From: Caulifigura coniformis
GTDB taxonomy: Bacteria; Planctomycetota; Planctomycetia; Planctomycetales; Planctomycetaceae
DNA: 64,000 bases
Direction: 5' to 3'
Assembly: GCF_007745175.1 (NCBI RefSeq)
Contig: NZ_CP036271.1
Coordinates: forward strand, 1,694,154-1,758,153
This document shows positions 36,409-45,438 of this stretch, one piece after another. Numbering within the stretch: position 1 is the first letter of the stretch; every line of letters starts with the position of its first letter. Made by a program: the position numbers and the translations under genes. The notes beneath the pieces are model-generated. The model was not told where the DNA came from. It worked only from the letters and a program-made list of their open reading frames with translations, and did not search any database.

Positions 36409-39384
36409 GTGGACGACCAGCAACAACGGATCGCTGAAGACCTGAAAGGCGCCTTCGAAGGCGACCTGCTCTTCGATCCGCTGACGTGCATGCAGTATTC
36501 CGGCGACGGGAGCCTGCACCAGCTCAGGCCTCTCGGCGTCGCCCGGCCCCGCAGCCGCGACGATGTCGCCCTTCTTGCCCACTACGCCCACGACCAGAGA
36601 ATCTCGCTGACCCCACGGGGCTCAGGAACGGGGCTTGCCGGCGGCTGCCTGGGAACGGGAATCGTCGTCGACTTTTCCCGCTATATGCGGAACATCGAGA
36701 GGATTGACGACGCCACGGTGCGAGTTCAGGCCGGCGTGGTCCGTGAACACCTCAACCGGGAACTCCGCAAAGTCGAGCGTTACTTTCCGCCCGACCCGAG
36801 CGGATCGGCCATCACCACGATCGGCGGGATGCTCGGCGTCGACGGGGCGGGATCGCACGCCATTCGGGTCGGTTCGACACGGGATCATGTTGTGAGCATT
36901 GAAACGGTGCTCGCGGAAGGAATGCTGATCGAAGCAGGCCTCGAGCCGCTGACCGATCCCGCGCCAGAATCGGGGGAGAACGAATTCGAGTCCCTGTCGG
37001 CGATCCGCCAGCGCGATCCCAAGCGGGCCATCGTCGACCAGCTCGGCCGGCTTCTGACCGAGCGCCGCGACCTGATTCGCACGCACCAGCCCGCCCTCGT
37101 CCGGAACGTCGCCGGCTACCATCTGCGAACGGTCCTGGGCCACAATGAGATCAACCTCCCGCGACTGCTCGTCGGGTCGGAGGGGACGCTCGGCCTGTTC
37201 ACGGCGGCCACCCTGCATACGTCTCCGCTGCCGGCGCATCGGGGCGTCGTGCTGGTGCTGTTCGGCCAGCTTGAACCGGCCGTGCGGGCCGTGCCGCAGA
37301 TCGCCGACCAGCAGCCCAGCGCCTGCGACCTCCTCGACCGCCGCCTGATTGCACTGGCGAGGGAAACAGACCCTCGTTTCGAGGCGATGATTCCCAAGAC
37401 GGCCGAGGCGGCGCTGTTGATCGAACAGACCGGATTCACGCGGGAACAGGTGCAGTCGCGACTCAGGATGGTGCTGGCGGCGATCCGGTCAGTCGATCCG
37501 TCCGCCATCGTCGCCGCCCAGGCGGATGACCCTGACGGCGTCGACTTTTTATGGTCGCTCCCATACCGGGTCGTGCCGCTGCTCACGGGCCTCAAGGGGG
37601 CGACGCGTCCGCTCCCATTCATCGAAGACATTTCGATTCCGCCCAACGGGCTCGGGGAATTCCTGGTCCTCGCCCAGCGCGTCCTGCAGCGCCATCAGGT
37701 CACCGCATCGCTCTACGCGCATGCGGCGTCCGGGCAGATCCACCTCCGGCCATTCCTCGCCACTCCGACGCCCCAGAACGCGGAAGCACTCGAGTCGCTC
37801 GCCAGCGACCTGTACGAAGTGACGTTCGCCTGCGAAGGCTCCGTCTCAGGCGAACATGGCGACGGGCTGTCGCGCACACAGTTCCTGAAGAAGCAGTACG
37901 GAGCTCTCTATCCGCTCTTCGGACAGATCAAGAAGATCTTCGATCCCCGGGACATCCTGAACCCGGGGAAGATCGTCGAAGACGATCCCCATCTTTCGAT
38001 CCGGCATCTTCGTCCTCCACCGCTCGCGGGCGAGAACGCTCCGCTTGTCGACCTGCACCTCAACTGGTCCCGCGAGGAACTGACGGAGGCCGTCGAGGAG
38101 TGCAATCACTGCGGCCACTGCCGGACCCTGGAAGACGGGCTGCGGATGTGCCCGTTCAACCGGATCGATCCGCGCGAGGAAGCGTCGCCGCGCGCCAAGG
38201 CCAGCGCTCTCCTGGCCGTGCTGGATGGCTCCGTCGATCCGCGCGAGATGAGCACCGAGCACATGAAGCAGCTGGTCGACCTCTGCTTCAACTGCAAGCA
38301 ATGTCACCTCGAGTGCCCGGCGCATGTCGACATTCCGCATATGGTCATCGAGTCGCGCGCCCAGTACGTCGCGGCCAATGGCCTGAGCCGCGCGGACTGG
38401 GTGCTTTCCCGGGCGCACTCGTTTGGTCGCCTCGGGTCGACGATCGCCCCTTTTACGAACTGGGCGCTGAAGAACTCGGGCATCCGCTGGCTGATGGAAC
38501 GCGTGCTGGGAATCGCCCGCGACCGCAAGTTGCCCCCCTTCGCCCGCCGGACGTTCCTGACCCAGTCCGCGAGAACGCACGGAGATCGCCGCGTTCTCAG
38601 TCGCAAGCCGCGGCCCGTCGTTTACTTCGTCGACCACTTCGTGAACTACCACGATCCCGACCTGGGCTGGGCCTTCGTGCGTGTCATGGAGCATCTGGGG
38701 GTGCAGGTTTACGTTCCGCCCGCCCAGCTCGGTTCCGGCATGGCGCTGATTTCCGCCGGAGACCTGGAAGCCGCGCGGGAAGTGGCCAATCACAATGTGC
38801 GGCTGCTCGGGGAACTCGCCGCGCGCGGTTACCAGATCGTCTGCACCGAGCCTGCAGCCGTCGTGGCGCTCGCTCAGGAGTATCCACGGCTCACGGATCA
38901 TCCGGACGTCCAGACCGTCGCGTCGCGCGTGATCAGCGCGGGCGACTACCTGAAACGGTTCCGTACTCCGGAGCAGCTTTCGGAAGGGCTCAAGTCCCTG
39001 GGGCCACTCAAGGTCGGATACCACACTCCCTGCCATCTCAAGGCGATCAGCCCCGACCGGGCGCTCGTCGACATCCTGCGGCTGATTCCGAATCTCGACA
39101 TCCGCCTGATCGATCGAGGCTGCTCGGGAATGGCCGGGGCATTCGGACTGGCGCGCGATCACTTCGCGACGTCGCTGGAGATCGGCCGAGGGCTGATGAG
39201 GGACATGCAGCAGCCCGATATCGTTCTCGGAACAACCGAGTGCAGCAGCTGCCGGATCCAGATGCAGCAGGGAACCCAGAAGGCGACGGTCCATCCGCTG
39301 AAGCTGCTGGCGATCGCCTATGGCCTGATGCCCGAGCTGAGGCGACAGCTCCAGCCTGGCTCCCAGCGGCTGATGACCACATGA
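36409..39384 (+). CDS. FAD-linked oxidase with Fe-S and CCG domains (D-lactate/glycolate dehydrogenase type)
   Basis: 991 residues from a GTG at 36409. Order: FAD_binding_4 domain (SLTPRGSGTGLAGGC; FPPDPSGSAITTIGGMLGVD), FAD-oxidase C-terminal domain with HGDGLSRTQF, two [4Fe-4S] clusters (CNHCGHC at ~565; CFNCKQCHLECP at ~626) and two CCG-type heterodisulfide-reductase-like motifs (YHTPCHLKAI at ~874; ECSSC at ~944). It probably oxidises a 2-hydroxyacid and passes electrons through the clusters to quinone. It combines what are often separate GlcD and GlcF subunits. The last four bases overlap the start of the MoaD-like gene. Confidence 0.92.
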   Translation: MDDQQQRIAEDLKGAFEGDLLFDPLTCMQYSGDGSLHQLRPLGVARPRSRDDVALLAHYAHDQRISLTPRGSGTGLAGGCLGTGIVVDFSRYMRNIERIDDATVRVQAGVVREHLNRELRKVERYFPPDPSGSAITTIGGMLGVDGAGSHAIRVGSTRDHVVSIETVLAEGMLIEAGLEPLTDPAPESGENEFESLSAIRQRDPKRAIVDQLGRLLTERRDLIRTHQPALVRNVAGYHLRTVLGHNEINLPRLLVGSEGTLGLFTAATLHTSPLPAHRGVVLVLFGQLEPAVRAVPQIADQQPSACDLLDRRLIALARETDPRFEAMIPKTAEAALLIEQTGFTREQVQSRLRMVLAAIRSVDPSAIVAAQADDPDGVDFLWSLPYRVVPLLTGLKGATRPLPFIEDISIPPNGLGEFLVLAQRVLQRHQVTASLYAHAASGQIHLRPFLATPTPQNAEALESLASDLYEVTFACEGSVSGEHGDGLSRTQFLKKQYGALYPLFGQIKKIFDPRDILNPGKIVEDDPHLSIRHLRPPPLAGENAPLVDLHLNWSREELTEAVEECNHCGHCRTLEDGLRMCPFNRIDPREEASPRAKASALLAVLDGSVDPREMSTEHMKQLVDLCFNCKQCHLECPAHVDIPHMVIESRAQYVAANGLSRADWVLSRAHSFGRLGSTIAPFTNWALKNSGIRWLMERVLGIARDRKLPPFARRTFLTQSARTHGDRRVLSRKPRPVVYFVDHFVNYHDPDLGWAFVRVMEHLGVQVYVPPAQLGSGMALISAGDLEAAREVANHNVRLLGELAARGYQIVCTEPAAVVALAQEYPRLTDHPDVQTVASRVISAGDYLKRFRTPEQLSEGLKSLGPLKVGYHTPCHLKAISPDRALVDILRLIPNLDIRLIDRGCSGMAGAFGLARDHFATSLEIGRGLMRDMQQPDIVLGTTECSSCRIQMQQGTQKATVHPLKLLAIAYGLMPELRRQLQPGSQRLMTT

Positions 39385-39626
39385 TCGTCCGCATCCTCTT
39401 CTTCGCCAAAGCCCGCGACCTTGCAGGCGCCGCCTTCGCAGAGTTGCGACTCGAAGACGGCGCCACCGTGGCCGACCTCCGGCGCGCCCTGGGCCACGCC
39501 TGCCCGGCACTCGCGCCGGTGCTGCCGAGGATGCACGTCGCGATCAACAACAATTACGCAGCCGACCCGGATGCGATTCCGGCCGATGCCGAGATCGCCT
39601 GCTTTCCACCGGTGAGCGGCGGCTGA
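39381..39626 (+). CDS. moaD: MoaD/ThiS-type sulfur-carrier protein
   Basis: 81 residues, MIVRILFFAKARDLAGAAFA, ubiquitin-like fold, ending PPVSGG with the C-terminal Gly-Gly needed for adenylation and thiocarboxylation. Best match is the small subunit of molybdopterin synthase, though a related sulfur-carrier role is possible because moaE and moeB are not nearby. The ATG overlaps the dehydrogenase stop as ATGA, indicating translational coupling. It lies at the end of a much longer spurious frame in another phase. It ends one base before the convergent C45 gene's stop. Confidence 0.88.
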   Translation: MIVRILFFAKARDLAGAAFAELRLEDGATVADLRRALGHACPALAPVLPRMHVAINNNYAADPDAIPADAEIACFPPVSGG

Positions 39627-39627
39627 A

Positions 39628-40869
39628 CTACTTTCCGGCAAAGCGGTCAGCCAGTTCGATGACCTGCAGCGGCTTCTGTGTGCACGGCCCAGGCCCGAAG
39701 GCCACGTGCACCTTCAGCGAAGCCGGTTCGAAAATCATCGTCTGGAATGTCAGCTCGCTCTGGTGCACCGAGTGCATGCAGCGATGGACTTCCTCGAGCG
39801 TGAATTTCTCCCCCGCCTTGAAATCGACGAGGTGCCCCAGGGTCTTGAACCGCTCGCACCGCACTCCGACCGCCAGGTCGGGTAGCATGAAATGGTTGGT
39901 GCAGCGGAGAATGTCACCTTCAGGGTCGCGGACGCCGACCTTCTTCGGCGTGATCTCAAAGATGACGGCCCTGTTGCGATCGCAGCAGGCCAGGTTCATC
40001 CAGGTGGTGCGGGGCGTCTTCTCGAGCAGCGCCCGCGCCTCCTCGACTGTCTCGCATTCTTCGAGCATCTGCCGGTACGTGAGTGCCAGCGGAGCGCCAT
40101 TCATGTCGAACATCGAAGAGCCGTCGCGCGACGCGTAGACGTCGAGAGTCGCAAGGGCGAGTCCGGCATCGTTCATGCCGCTGATCACCCCGGTCAGCCC
40201 CGGCACGGCGATCGACGCGAACGCATGCTTGCCTTCAGGACGGACGATCATCACGCAGCTGTAACGATCAAGCACACCGAACGTCGGGAAGTCAAAATTC
40301 CGCCCGAACATCATCTCGCCCGTGGCCGTCCGGTCGGGCGTCACCAGGAACGCCGAGCAGCCGCCGATGCGGCGGAGCTCGGTGAGGCTGTTGGCCACGT
40401 AGAGCAGGCTGGCATCCGCGTTGGTGTACTTCGCCAGTGAATCCATTTCGGCGCGGAATCGCTCGGGCGAATGGCCGATCATCGACGTGGCCGCGGCAGT
40501 CGCAATCGGGCGCAGAAGGTCGTAATTCAACCCGAACTGCTGGATGATCCGCTTCGGAGTTTCCAGAAGCGGCGGGAGAACTTCTTTCGCGAGGACGGCC
40601 GTCTGCTCGCCGATCTGTTCGGGCGTTCCCTGCAGCGTGAACACCGGGATCTCCCCCACATACTTGAGGGAACCCGCACCATGCGTGGCTTCGGTGTAGC
40701 GGAATGGCGGTGAGGGAGGCGAAAGCGGCAGCTGTTTCGGACGGACCGGCGCTGCAAGCCGCAACGGAAGCTGAGGCCTGGCCGCGGGGGGCTCGGCCGC
40801 GCGAGTCGCCTGGCCGAACAGAACGACCGACACCGCCATCAGAAGACGACAGACCGCATGCGACATCAT
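39628..40869 (-). CDS. Peptidase C45-like Ntn hydrolase, exported
   Basis: 413 residues with a signal peptide (SHAVCRLLMAVSVVLFGQAT). The C45 acyl-CoA:6-aminopenicillanate acyltransferase-type fold is shown by RIGGCSAFLVT, with the nucleophile Cys171 that would become the new N-terminus on self-cleavage, followed by FGRNFDFPTFG and GMNDAGLALAT. The enzyme cleaves linear amide bonds; family substrates include N-acyl amides and choloylglycine-like amides. AGGAG precedes the double Met start. It is 124 bp downstream of the ImmA-like gene. Confidence 0.88.
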   Translation of the reverse strand: MMSHAVCRLLMAVSVVLFGQATRAAEPPAARPQLPLRLAAPVRPKQLPLSPPSPPFRYTEATHGAGSLKYVGEIPVFTLQGTPEQIGEQTAVLAKEVLPPLLETPKRIIQQFGLNYDLLRPIATAAATSMIGHSPERFRAEMDSLAKYTNADASLLYVANSLTELRRIGGCSAFLVTPDRTATGEMMFGRNFDFPTFGVLDRYSCVMIVRPEGKHAFASIAVPGLTGVISGMNDAGLALATLDVYASRDGSSMFDMNGAPLALTYRQMLEECETVEEARALLEKTPRTTWMNLACCDRNRAVIFEITPKKVGVRDPEGDILRCTNHFMLPDLAVGVRCERFKTLGHLVDFKAGEKFTLEEVHRCMHSVHQSELTFQTMIFEPASLKVHVAFGPGPCTQKPLQVIELADRFAGK

Positions 40870-40993
40870 TCGGACTCCTGTAATCCACTTCCGTGAGTCC
40901 AGCCATCATACGTGCGTCGACTGCTTCCCTGAAGACCGGCACGACGAATGTCGCCGCGCCGCATGCAAAACGAGTTCTCCGCGCCGCACCCGC

Positions 40994-41767
40994 TCAGCCT
41001 GCTTCACAGCCGGGCGACTCCCGCTCGATGTCAAGATCTTCGGCGTCATCCGTCTCCAGGGGCGTCGTTCGCAGAAGCTCCCGTTTCCACCCGGCCTCGT
41101 GCACGGGCCACGCCTGCACGCGAACCCCACGCCCGGTCAGTTCGGCCGGTCGCCCGGTGGCATGCGCCCGCAACTGGGCCTGTCGTTCGACCGTCATCAG
41201 CGGTGGAGGGGCAAGACTGCCATTCGATCGGCGGCGAGTGAGCTCGCCATGATCAAAGATGCTGGCGAGCATCAGGGTCTCCAACCGCAGCTGGCCGGTG
41301 AGAATCAGCTCATGGCTGGCGGTCGGAAACCTGAGCTTCAGTGCCAGCACATCCCCGTCGTGACGGGCCACGTCGACTTCAAAAAGACGACGGGGGAGAA
41401 GGAGTGCGCTCGCAAGCTGAGCGGCAACCTGTTCCCGGAGGTCGCTGGCGGCGAGCAGCGGATCGATGTCGAGCCGGTCGAACACGCGATAAGCGGCCGA
41501 CTCTCCGATTTCATGTGCGGCCGCCCACTGCAGCCGCTCAGGCCGGTCATCCGGTGAGAGGAAGACTGTCGGCCGGCCGGCGAGTCGCTTGAACCGCCCG
41601 CGGGCCTGCTGCCGGGCGTCAAAGGCGACTTCAAAACCAAGTTCCGCGGCCAGTTGAAAGGCATCGACGGGCGGCTCGCCCCAGCCCGCTTCGGCGAGCA
41701 ACTCCGCGGCGACTTCGTCGCAGGCCGAGGCGAGAGACTGCGGATGAGAGACGACGAACGACATCAT
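40994..41767 (-). CDS. ImmA/IrrE-like protein with altered metalloprotease motif
   Basis: 257 residues. COG2856-type helical N-terminus (VAAELLAEAG, VDAFQLAAELGF), then AAAHEIGES and the downstream REQVAAQLASALLLPRRLF, the characteristic second part of ImmA/IrrE domains. The expected HEXXH helix reads H85-E86-I-G-E89, so the second zinc His is missing; Glu112 of the third-ligand position is present. It could be inactive or use Glu as ligand. AGAGGTG lies 5 bases before the ATG. The upstream 90 bp is unusually AT-rich with a palindrome. A C-terminal ~90 residues are of unknown type. No partner Xre repressor gene is adjacent. Confidence 0.75.
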   Translation of the reverse strand: MMSFVVSHPQSLASACDEVAAELLAEAGWGEPPVDAFQLAAELGFEVAFDARQQARGRFKRLAGRPTVFLSPDDRPERLQWAAAHEIGESAAYRVFDRLDIDPLLAASDLREQVAAQLASALLLPRRLFEVDVARHDGDVLALKLRFPTASHELILTGQLRLETLMLASIFDHGELTRRRSNGSLAPPPLMTVERQAQLRAHATGRPAELTGRGVRVQAWPVHEAGWKRELLRTTPLETDDAEDLDIERESPGCEAG

Positions 41768-41816
41768 GCCGGCACCTCTGGGAGTAAATCAAAGGGGAAG
41801 ACCATCGACATCGTAA

Positions 41817-41841
41817 TTACTACTGTACAAAAGTATAGTAA
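41817..41841. promoter_or_regulatory. AT-rich interrupted palindrome, possible operator
   Basis: TTACTA-CTG-TAC-AAAA-GTA-TAGTAA in a divergent intergenic region of far lower GC than its surroundings. On the minus strand TTTACT and TAATTA are 17 bp apart across it; on the plus strand TATAGT resembles a -10 box. Placement suits an operator for the ImmA-like gene and/or the 42013 gene. Confidence 0.45.
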
Positions 41842-42012
41842 ACATCGGCTGATCTTGTGGCGGTTTTTGCCGGTGATCTAAAAACCCGGCCACATCCGGA
41901 CTTAGAACCTGCCCGCAGCCCGTTCCCCGCCAAATCGACGTGGTCGACGAGTCGGACGGGACTCGGCCCCGGATCGAAGCCCCCTTATTTCGCGACGGCA
42001 AGGACGCCACGC

Positions 42013-45000
42013 ATGCGGTACGGACTGACGTTCCTCCATCGACTTTCCTCTTTCAGCGCCGGCGCCACGGCGGGCGGACTGATCGTCGGCCTGCTGTCAT
42101 GGGTCTGGTGCAGTCAGTTCGTCATCGCCTGGGGAACCGGGCTCGCCTCCGTGACGTCCATCGGCGTGGCCCTGGTCCTCGCCGCCTCCATCCGGCTGGC
42201 AACCCGCGGGACATCGGGCGCCACATCGCCCTCGACCTGGCTCGCCATCGCCGCCTGGACTGTCGCGAGCCCGAACGTTCTTGCGTTCACAACGGGCTCG
42301 AGCGGTCGAATTCTGGACGACCCGTTCCGTGCGTTCCTGACCACCCAGACAGCGGCTCTCTTCTTCCTGCTTCCAGGATTCTCGCTTCTTCTGCGGGGAA
42401 TGCCCCGGAGCGATGAAGGCAACGGCGCCGCGATTCGACGGGCCACGGTGGCGGCTGGCGCCGTGTGGTGCCTCGCGCCACTGACGCTGGGTGTCTGGCC
42501 CGGGCCGCACGCGGCGGCGCTGGGGATGGCTGCGCTCCTCCTCGCGCGGTTCGTCCGGGAACTGATGTCGCGGACGGAAGCTCCCGTGGGAACGTCGACT
42601 GCGTCAGTCTGCCAGGGCGACGGCCTGCTCATCACGGCGTGCGGCGCCGCGACGGGCGCCGGCATGGCCATCGCCATCACCCAGTGGGTTCAGATGCAAC
42701 TGTTTCTGCCGACGGCCGCGCTCTGGTGCGCCACCTGGGGCGGTCTGCTGCTCGGCGTCGGTGGCGCGATGAAATCGCGCCGCTCGGGCGATTCACTGTC
42801 GCGGGCCGCCCGGCACTTCGCGACGATGGCTCTCCTCGTGGGCGCGATGGCGGCCTGCTTCGCGCTGCTGCTGCGGACGGCGATGACGATCAGCGGATCC
42901 GTCTCCTGGCTTCCGGCGATCGTCGTCCTGAGAATGTTGATCGTCGTCGCGTTGGCGTACCTGCCCGGCCGGACGCTCGGATTCGCGTTGTCCACAGTCG
43001 CAGGAGGGGCGACTGTCGCGGCGTGCGGCCGTCCGTTGCTGGTGGCGGCATGCTTCGTGGGTGCATTCTCGGCCGCCTGCTGGAGGGACGTCACGCTGCT
43101 GTCCGCGGGGCCGTTCAGCCTGGCGTTCGGTGCAGCCGCGGTCGGACTCTGGCTGCTGTCGGCTGGCAGTGCCAACGTTCACTCACGTCTGCGCTGGACA
43201 ACACTGGCCGCTGCGTCACTGGCAGTCGTGGCTGCCTGCGTCGCCGATCCCGCAGGCAGCATTGCCGCCCAGCGGGCCCTGTTTTCCGGAACACATTTCC
43301 AGGCGCGGGCGCTGGGAGTGCCCGGCCAGTTGTTGAGATCGCTCGATGACGGCCGCCTGCTCCGCTCGACTGTGACGTCTTCGGGCGTCACCGCGGTGTG
43401 GTCGCATTCCGGGGTTCAGTGGGCCCTTCGGGAAAACGGCCTGACGCGCGGCGTGGTCAGCACGCAGCCCGATCTTTGTCCCCAGTCGGTCCCGGAAGTG
43501 CTCGCGGCCGTGTTGCCGCTCACGATGCATCCCCAACCGCACCATATCCTGTTGATGTCGGCGTCGTATCCGACGGTCGCAGCGACGTGCCTCGTCTTTC
43601 CAGTCGAATCGGTCACTGCGGTCGACGACAATTCCGCCGCATTGACGTTCTGCCGGGAATCGGCCGAACGGATCGTCCCCAGCCTGAACAAGGGCGACAA
43701 CCGCCTCGTCCTGCACCACGCCGATCCGATCCGCGGTCTCGCGACGAGCGACCGGATCTATGACGTGATCATCTCGCCCGATTCGATCGTGGGGGATCTG
43801 GAATCGGTCCGCCAGTGGACGGCCGAGCATCTGCGGATGGTTGCGTCCCACCTCTCTGCCGAGGGTGTCTACTGCCAGCGGATCACCTGCTTCGACCTGA
43901 ACGTCCACTCGGTCCTCGATGTCGTCCGCACGGCGCAGGCCGTGTTTCCCGTCGTGCAACTGAGCGAAGTGGCCCCCGGAGAATGGCTGCTCGTGGGGCG
44001 GCCGACCGGGGAGGCCGTGCTCGACAAGACGTTCCTTGAACGGCTGGAGAAGCCGCATGTGCGCGACGTGCTCGCCCAGGCCGGATGGGACTGGTCGATC
44101 ATGCTCAGCCTGAAGACGGTCCATCCGGAGGATCTTCGAGGTGCTGCCGCCAATGCGTCGATGATTTCAGGTGCGGACGCGGGGATTGCCTACGCGTTGC
44201 CCATGGACGTCATGCAGTGGGGACCGAAGCTGGAGTGGCGACGCCAGTGGATGTCGCGCGTCGCCCGGCCACAGGGAGATGCGTTGGGCGAAGAACCGGC
44301 GCTGGGGGATGTCGCCAAACGTCTCAGCGACGTGACGCTGGCGCAGCAGGTGATGATCGATCACCCTGACCAGTTCGCCGCCTACCGGCATTTCGTGAAG
44401 AAGCGGCTCCAGGACCGGCCCCGGCCCAAGGTGATCCAGGTGGCGGGTGAAGGCCTGAAGAACGGACTCGATCCGGAGGACGCACGCCGCAAGGCCTACC
44501 TCGCGGCACTCGGCAGGGCCGTCGAATCGAAGTCGCGGGAGGACATCGATCGGCTGACGCAGTACTTCTCGCCGTTCGATCCCCTGATCGCCCCGTTCAT
44601 TCCCCGCGAGTTCGTTCACATCGACCGTCAATCGCCGTCGCCCAATGTTGCCGCCCAATGGCGGTGCGGCCTGCGATCCGTGTTCTATGCACCGCCGAAT
44701 GATTGCAGCGTGACCAACGTGTGCGATGCGCTGGAACTCGTCCAGACGCATCCAGAAATCGCCGGCGATCCCGAAGCCCGATGGGACTGCTGCAATGCAC
44801 TGCTCGAGGTGCTGAAGAACCGCTGGGGATTGCGCATCACCTCGGGTGCGTCGATGAAGTATGGCGTCGCGGACGCCCATCGCACCCTGGAACTCGCCTC
44901 TTCAACCCTTGATCAGATGGATGACCTGCAGGAAGAGGCGGGGGTCACGGCCCCCGACTGGCGGACGCGCCGGATGGTGCTCGAAAAGCACCTGGTCAGG

Positions 45001-45102
45001 CCTGTGCGCTCCTGGCGATCAGAGCAGGCGGCTGTCTTTGCACTGAAGGCTTCCAGAGAACCGCAGCCATTGACGCAGACCGTCGCCGCTGAAACTCCGT
45101 AG
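42013..45102 (+). CDS. Polytopic membrane protein fused to degenerate spermidine-synthase-like domain
   Basis: 1029 residues from MRYGLTFLHRLSSFSAGATA. Residues ~10-425 contain about ten hydrophobic helices. Residues ~500-660 follow the spermidine synthase order: HHILLMSASYPTVAATCLVF in place of the glycine-rich SAM loop, SVTAVDDNSAAL (acidic ribose-binding position), VLHHADPIRGL, YDVIISPDSIVGDL. A C-terminal ~350 residues are helical and unassigned. The family joins a membrane domain to a SpeE-like domain. The Gly-rich loop is lost here, so classic putrescine aminopropyltransfer is unlikely. The extended upstream frame to 41857 is discarded. Confidence 0.8.
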   Translation: MRYGLTFLHRLSSFSAGATAGGLIVGLLSWVWCSQFVIAWGTGLASVTSIGVALVLAASIRLATRGTSGATSPSTWLAIAAWTVASPNVLAFTTGSSGRILDDPFRAFLTTQTAALFFLLPGFSLLLRGMPRSDEGNGAAIRRATVAAGAVWCLAPLTLGVWPGPHAAALGMAALLLARFVRELMSRTEAPVGTSTASVCQGDGLLITACGAATGAGMAIAITQWVQMQLFLPTAALWCATWGGLLLGVGGAMKSRRSGDSLSRAARHFATMALLVGAMAACFALLLRTAMTISGSVSWLPAIVVLRMLIVVALAYLPGRTLGFALSTVAGGATVAACGRPLLVAACFVGAFSAACWRDVTLLSAGPFSLAFGAAAVGLWLLSAGSANVHSRLRWTTLAAASLAVVAACVADPAGSIAAQRALFSGTHFQARALGVPGQLLRSLDDGRLLRSTVTSSGVTAVWSHSGVQWALRENGLTRGVVSTQPDLCPQSVPEVLAAVLPLTMHPQPHHILLMSASYPTVAATCLVFPVESVTAVDDNSAALTFCRESAERIVPSLNKGDNRLVLHHADPIRGLATSDRIYDVIISPDSIVGDLESVRQWTAEHLRMVASHLSAEGVYCQRITCFDLNVHSVLDVVRTAQAVFPVVQLSEVAPGEWLLVGRPTGEAVLDKTFLERLEKPHVRDVLAQAGWDWSIMLSLKTVHPEDLRGAAANASMISGADAGIAYALPMDVMQWGPKLEWRRQWMSRVARPQGDALGEEPALGDVAKRLSDVTLAQQVMIDHPDQFAAYRHFVKKRLQDRPRPKVIQVAGEGLKNGLDPEDARRKAYLAALGRAVESKSREDIDRLTQYFSPFDPLIAPFIPREFVHIDRQSPSPNVAAQWRCGLRSVFYAPPNDCSVTNVCDALELVQTHPEIAGDPEARWDCCNALLEVLKNRWGLRITSGASMKYGVADAHRTLELASSTLDQMDDLQEEAGVTAPDWRTRRMVLEKHLVRPVRSWRSEQAAVFALKASREPQPLTQTVAAETP

Positions 45103-45135
45103 CGCCGGCCGACACGCCTCGCCTGCGGAAAGCCG

Positions 45136-45213
45136 TCAGCCCGTCGGCGTTCCGATCGCGTGAATCGAGTCAACGACGACGAGCAGCGCAACGAGAATGG
45201 TGAGATAGAGCAC
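45136..45213 (-). CDS. Putative 25-residue membrane miniprotein
   Basis: GTG start, 25 codons: first residues MLYLTILVALLVVVDSIHAI, ending GTPTG, one hydrophobic helix. A near-ideal Shine-Dalgarno GGAGGAG sits seven bases upstream, and a perfect 7-bp hairpin precedes that. The neighbouring frames have no comparable start signal. It could be a regulatory membrane peptide or a leader; homologues were not checked. The convergent 42013 gene ends 33 bp away. Confidence 0.55.
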   Translation of the reverse strand: MLYLTILVALLVVVDSIHAIGTPTG

Positions 45214-45237
45214 GACTTTCTCCTCCGTGAATGTGTC

Positions 45238-45255
45238 CACGAACGGTTGTTCGTG
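45238..45255. repeat. Perfect hairpin upstream of the miniprotein ribosome site
   Basis: CACGAAC, GGTT, GTTCGTG (7-bp arms). It lies 11 bases upstream of the miniprotein's Shine-Dalgarno on the minus strand, a position suitable for an operator or leader hairpin. Confidence 0.5.
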
Positions 45256-45359
45256 ACATCACATTCAAGGCAAGCCACGTGCCGCTTCCCGCCTCTCTGT
45301 CACGATTGGCAACCTGGGCAACGGAATCACTCCGAGCCCGTTGAGCAGGCAAGCTGGGG

Positions 45360-45389
45360 AAACACAAAGACCGGCGGATTCCGCCGGTC
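45360..45389 (-). terminator. Rho-independent terminator of ilvN
   Basis: On the minus strand GACCGGCGG, AAT, CCGCCGGTC, then TTTGTGTTT; nine pairs plus a T-rich tail, 50 bp after the ilvN stop. Confidence 0.75.
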
Positions 45390-45438
45390 CCGGGTTCAGA
45401 TCGACAGTTTGTCGGCCAAACTTTCTGCCACTGGTCGA

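Noticed and set aside
37551-39380. Long plus-strand frame inside the dehydrogenase gene
   Set aside because: Upstream part is an out-of-frame shadow; only its last 82 codons (from 39381) are a real gene, the MoaD-like protein.
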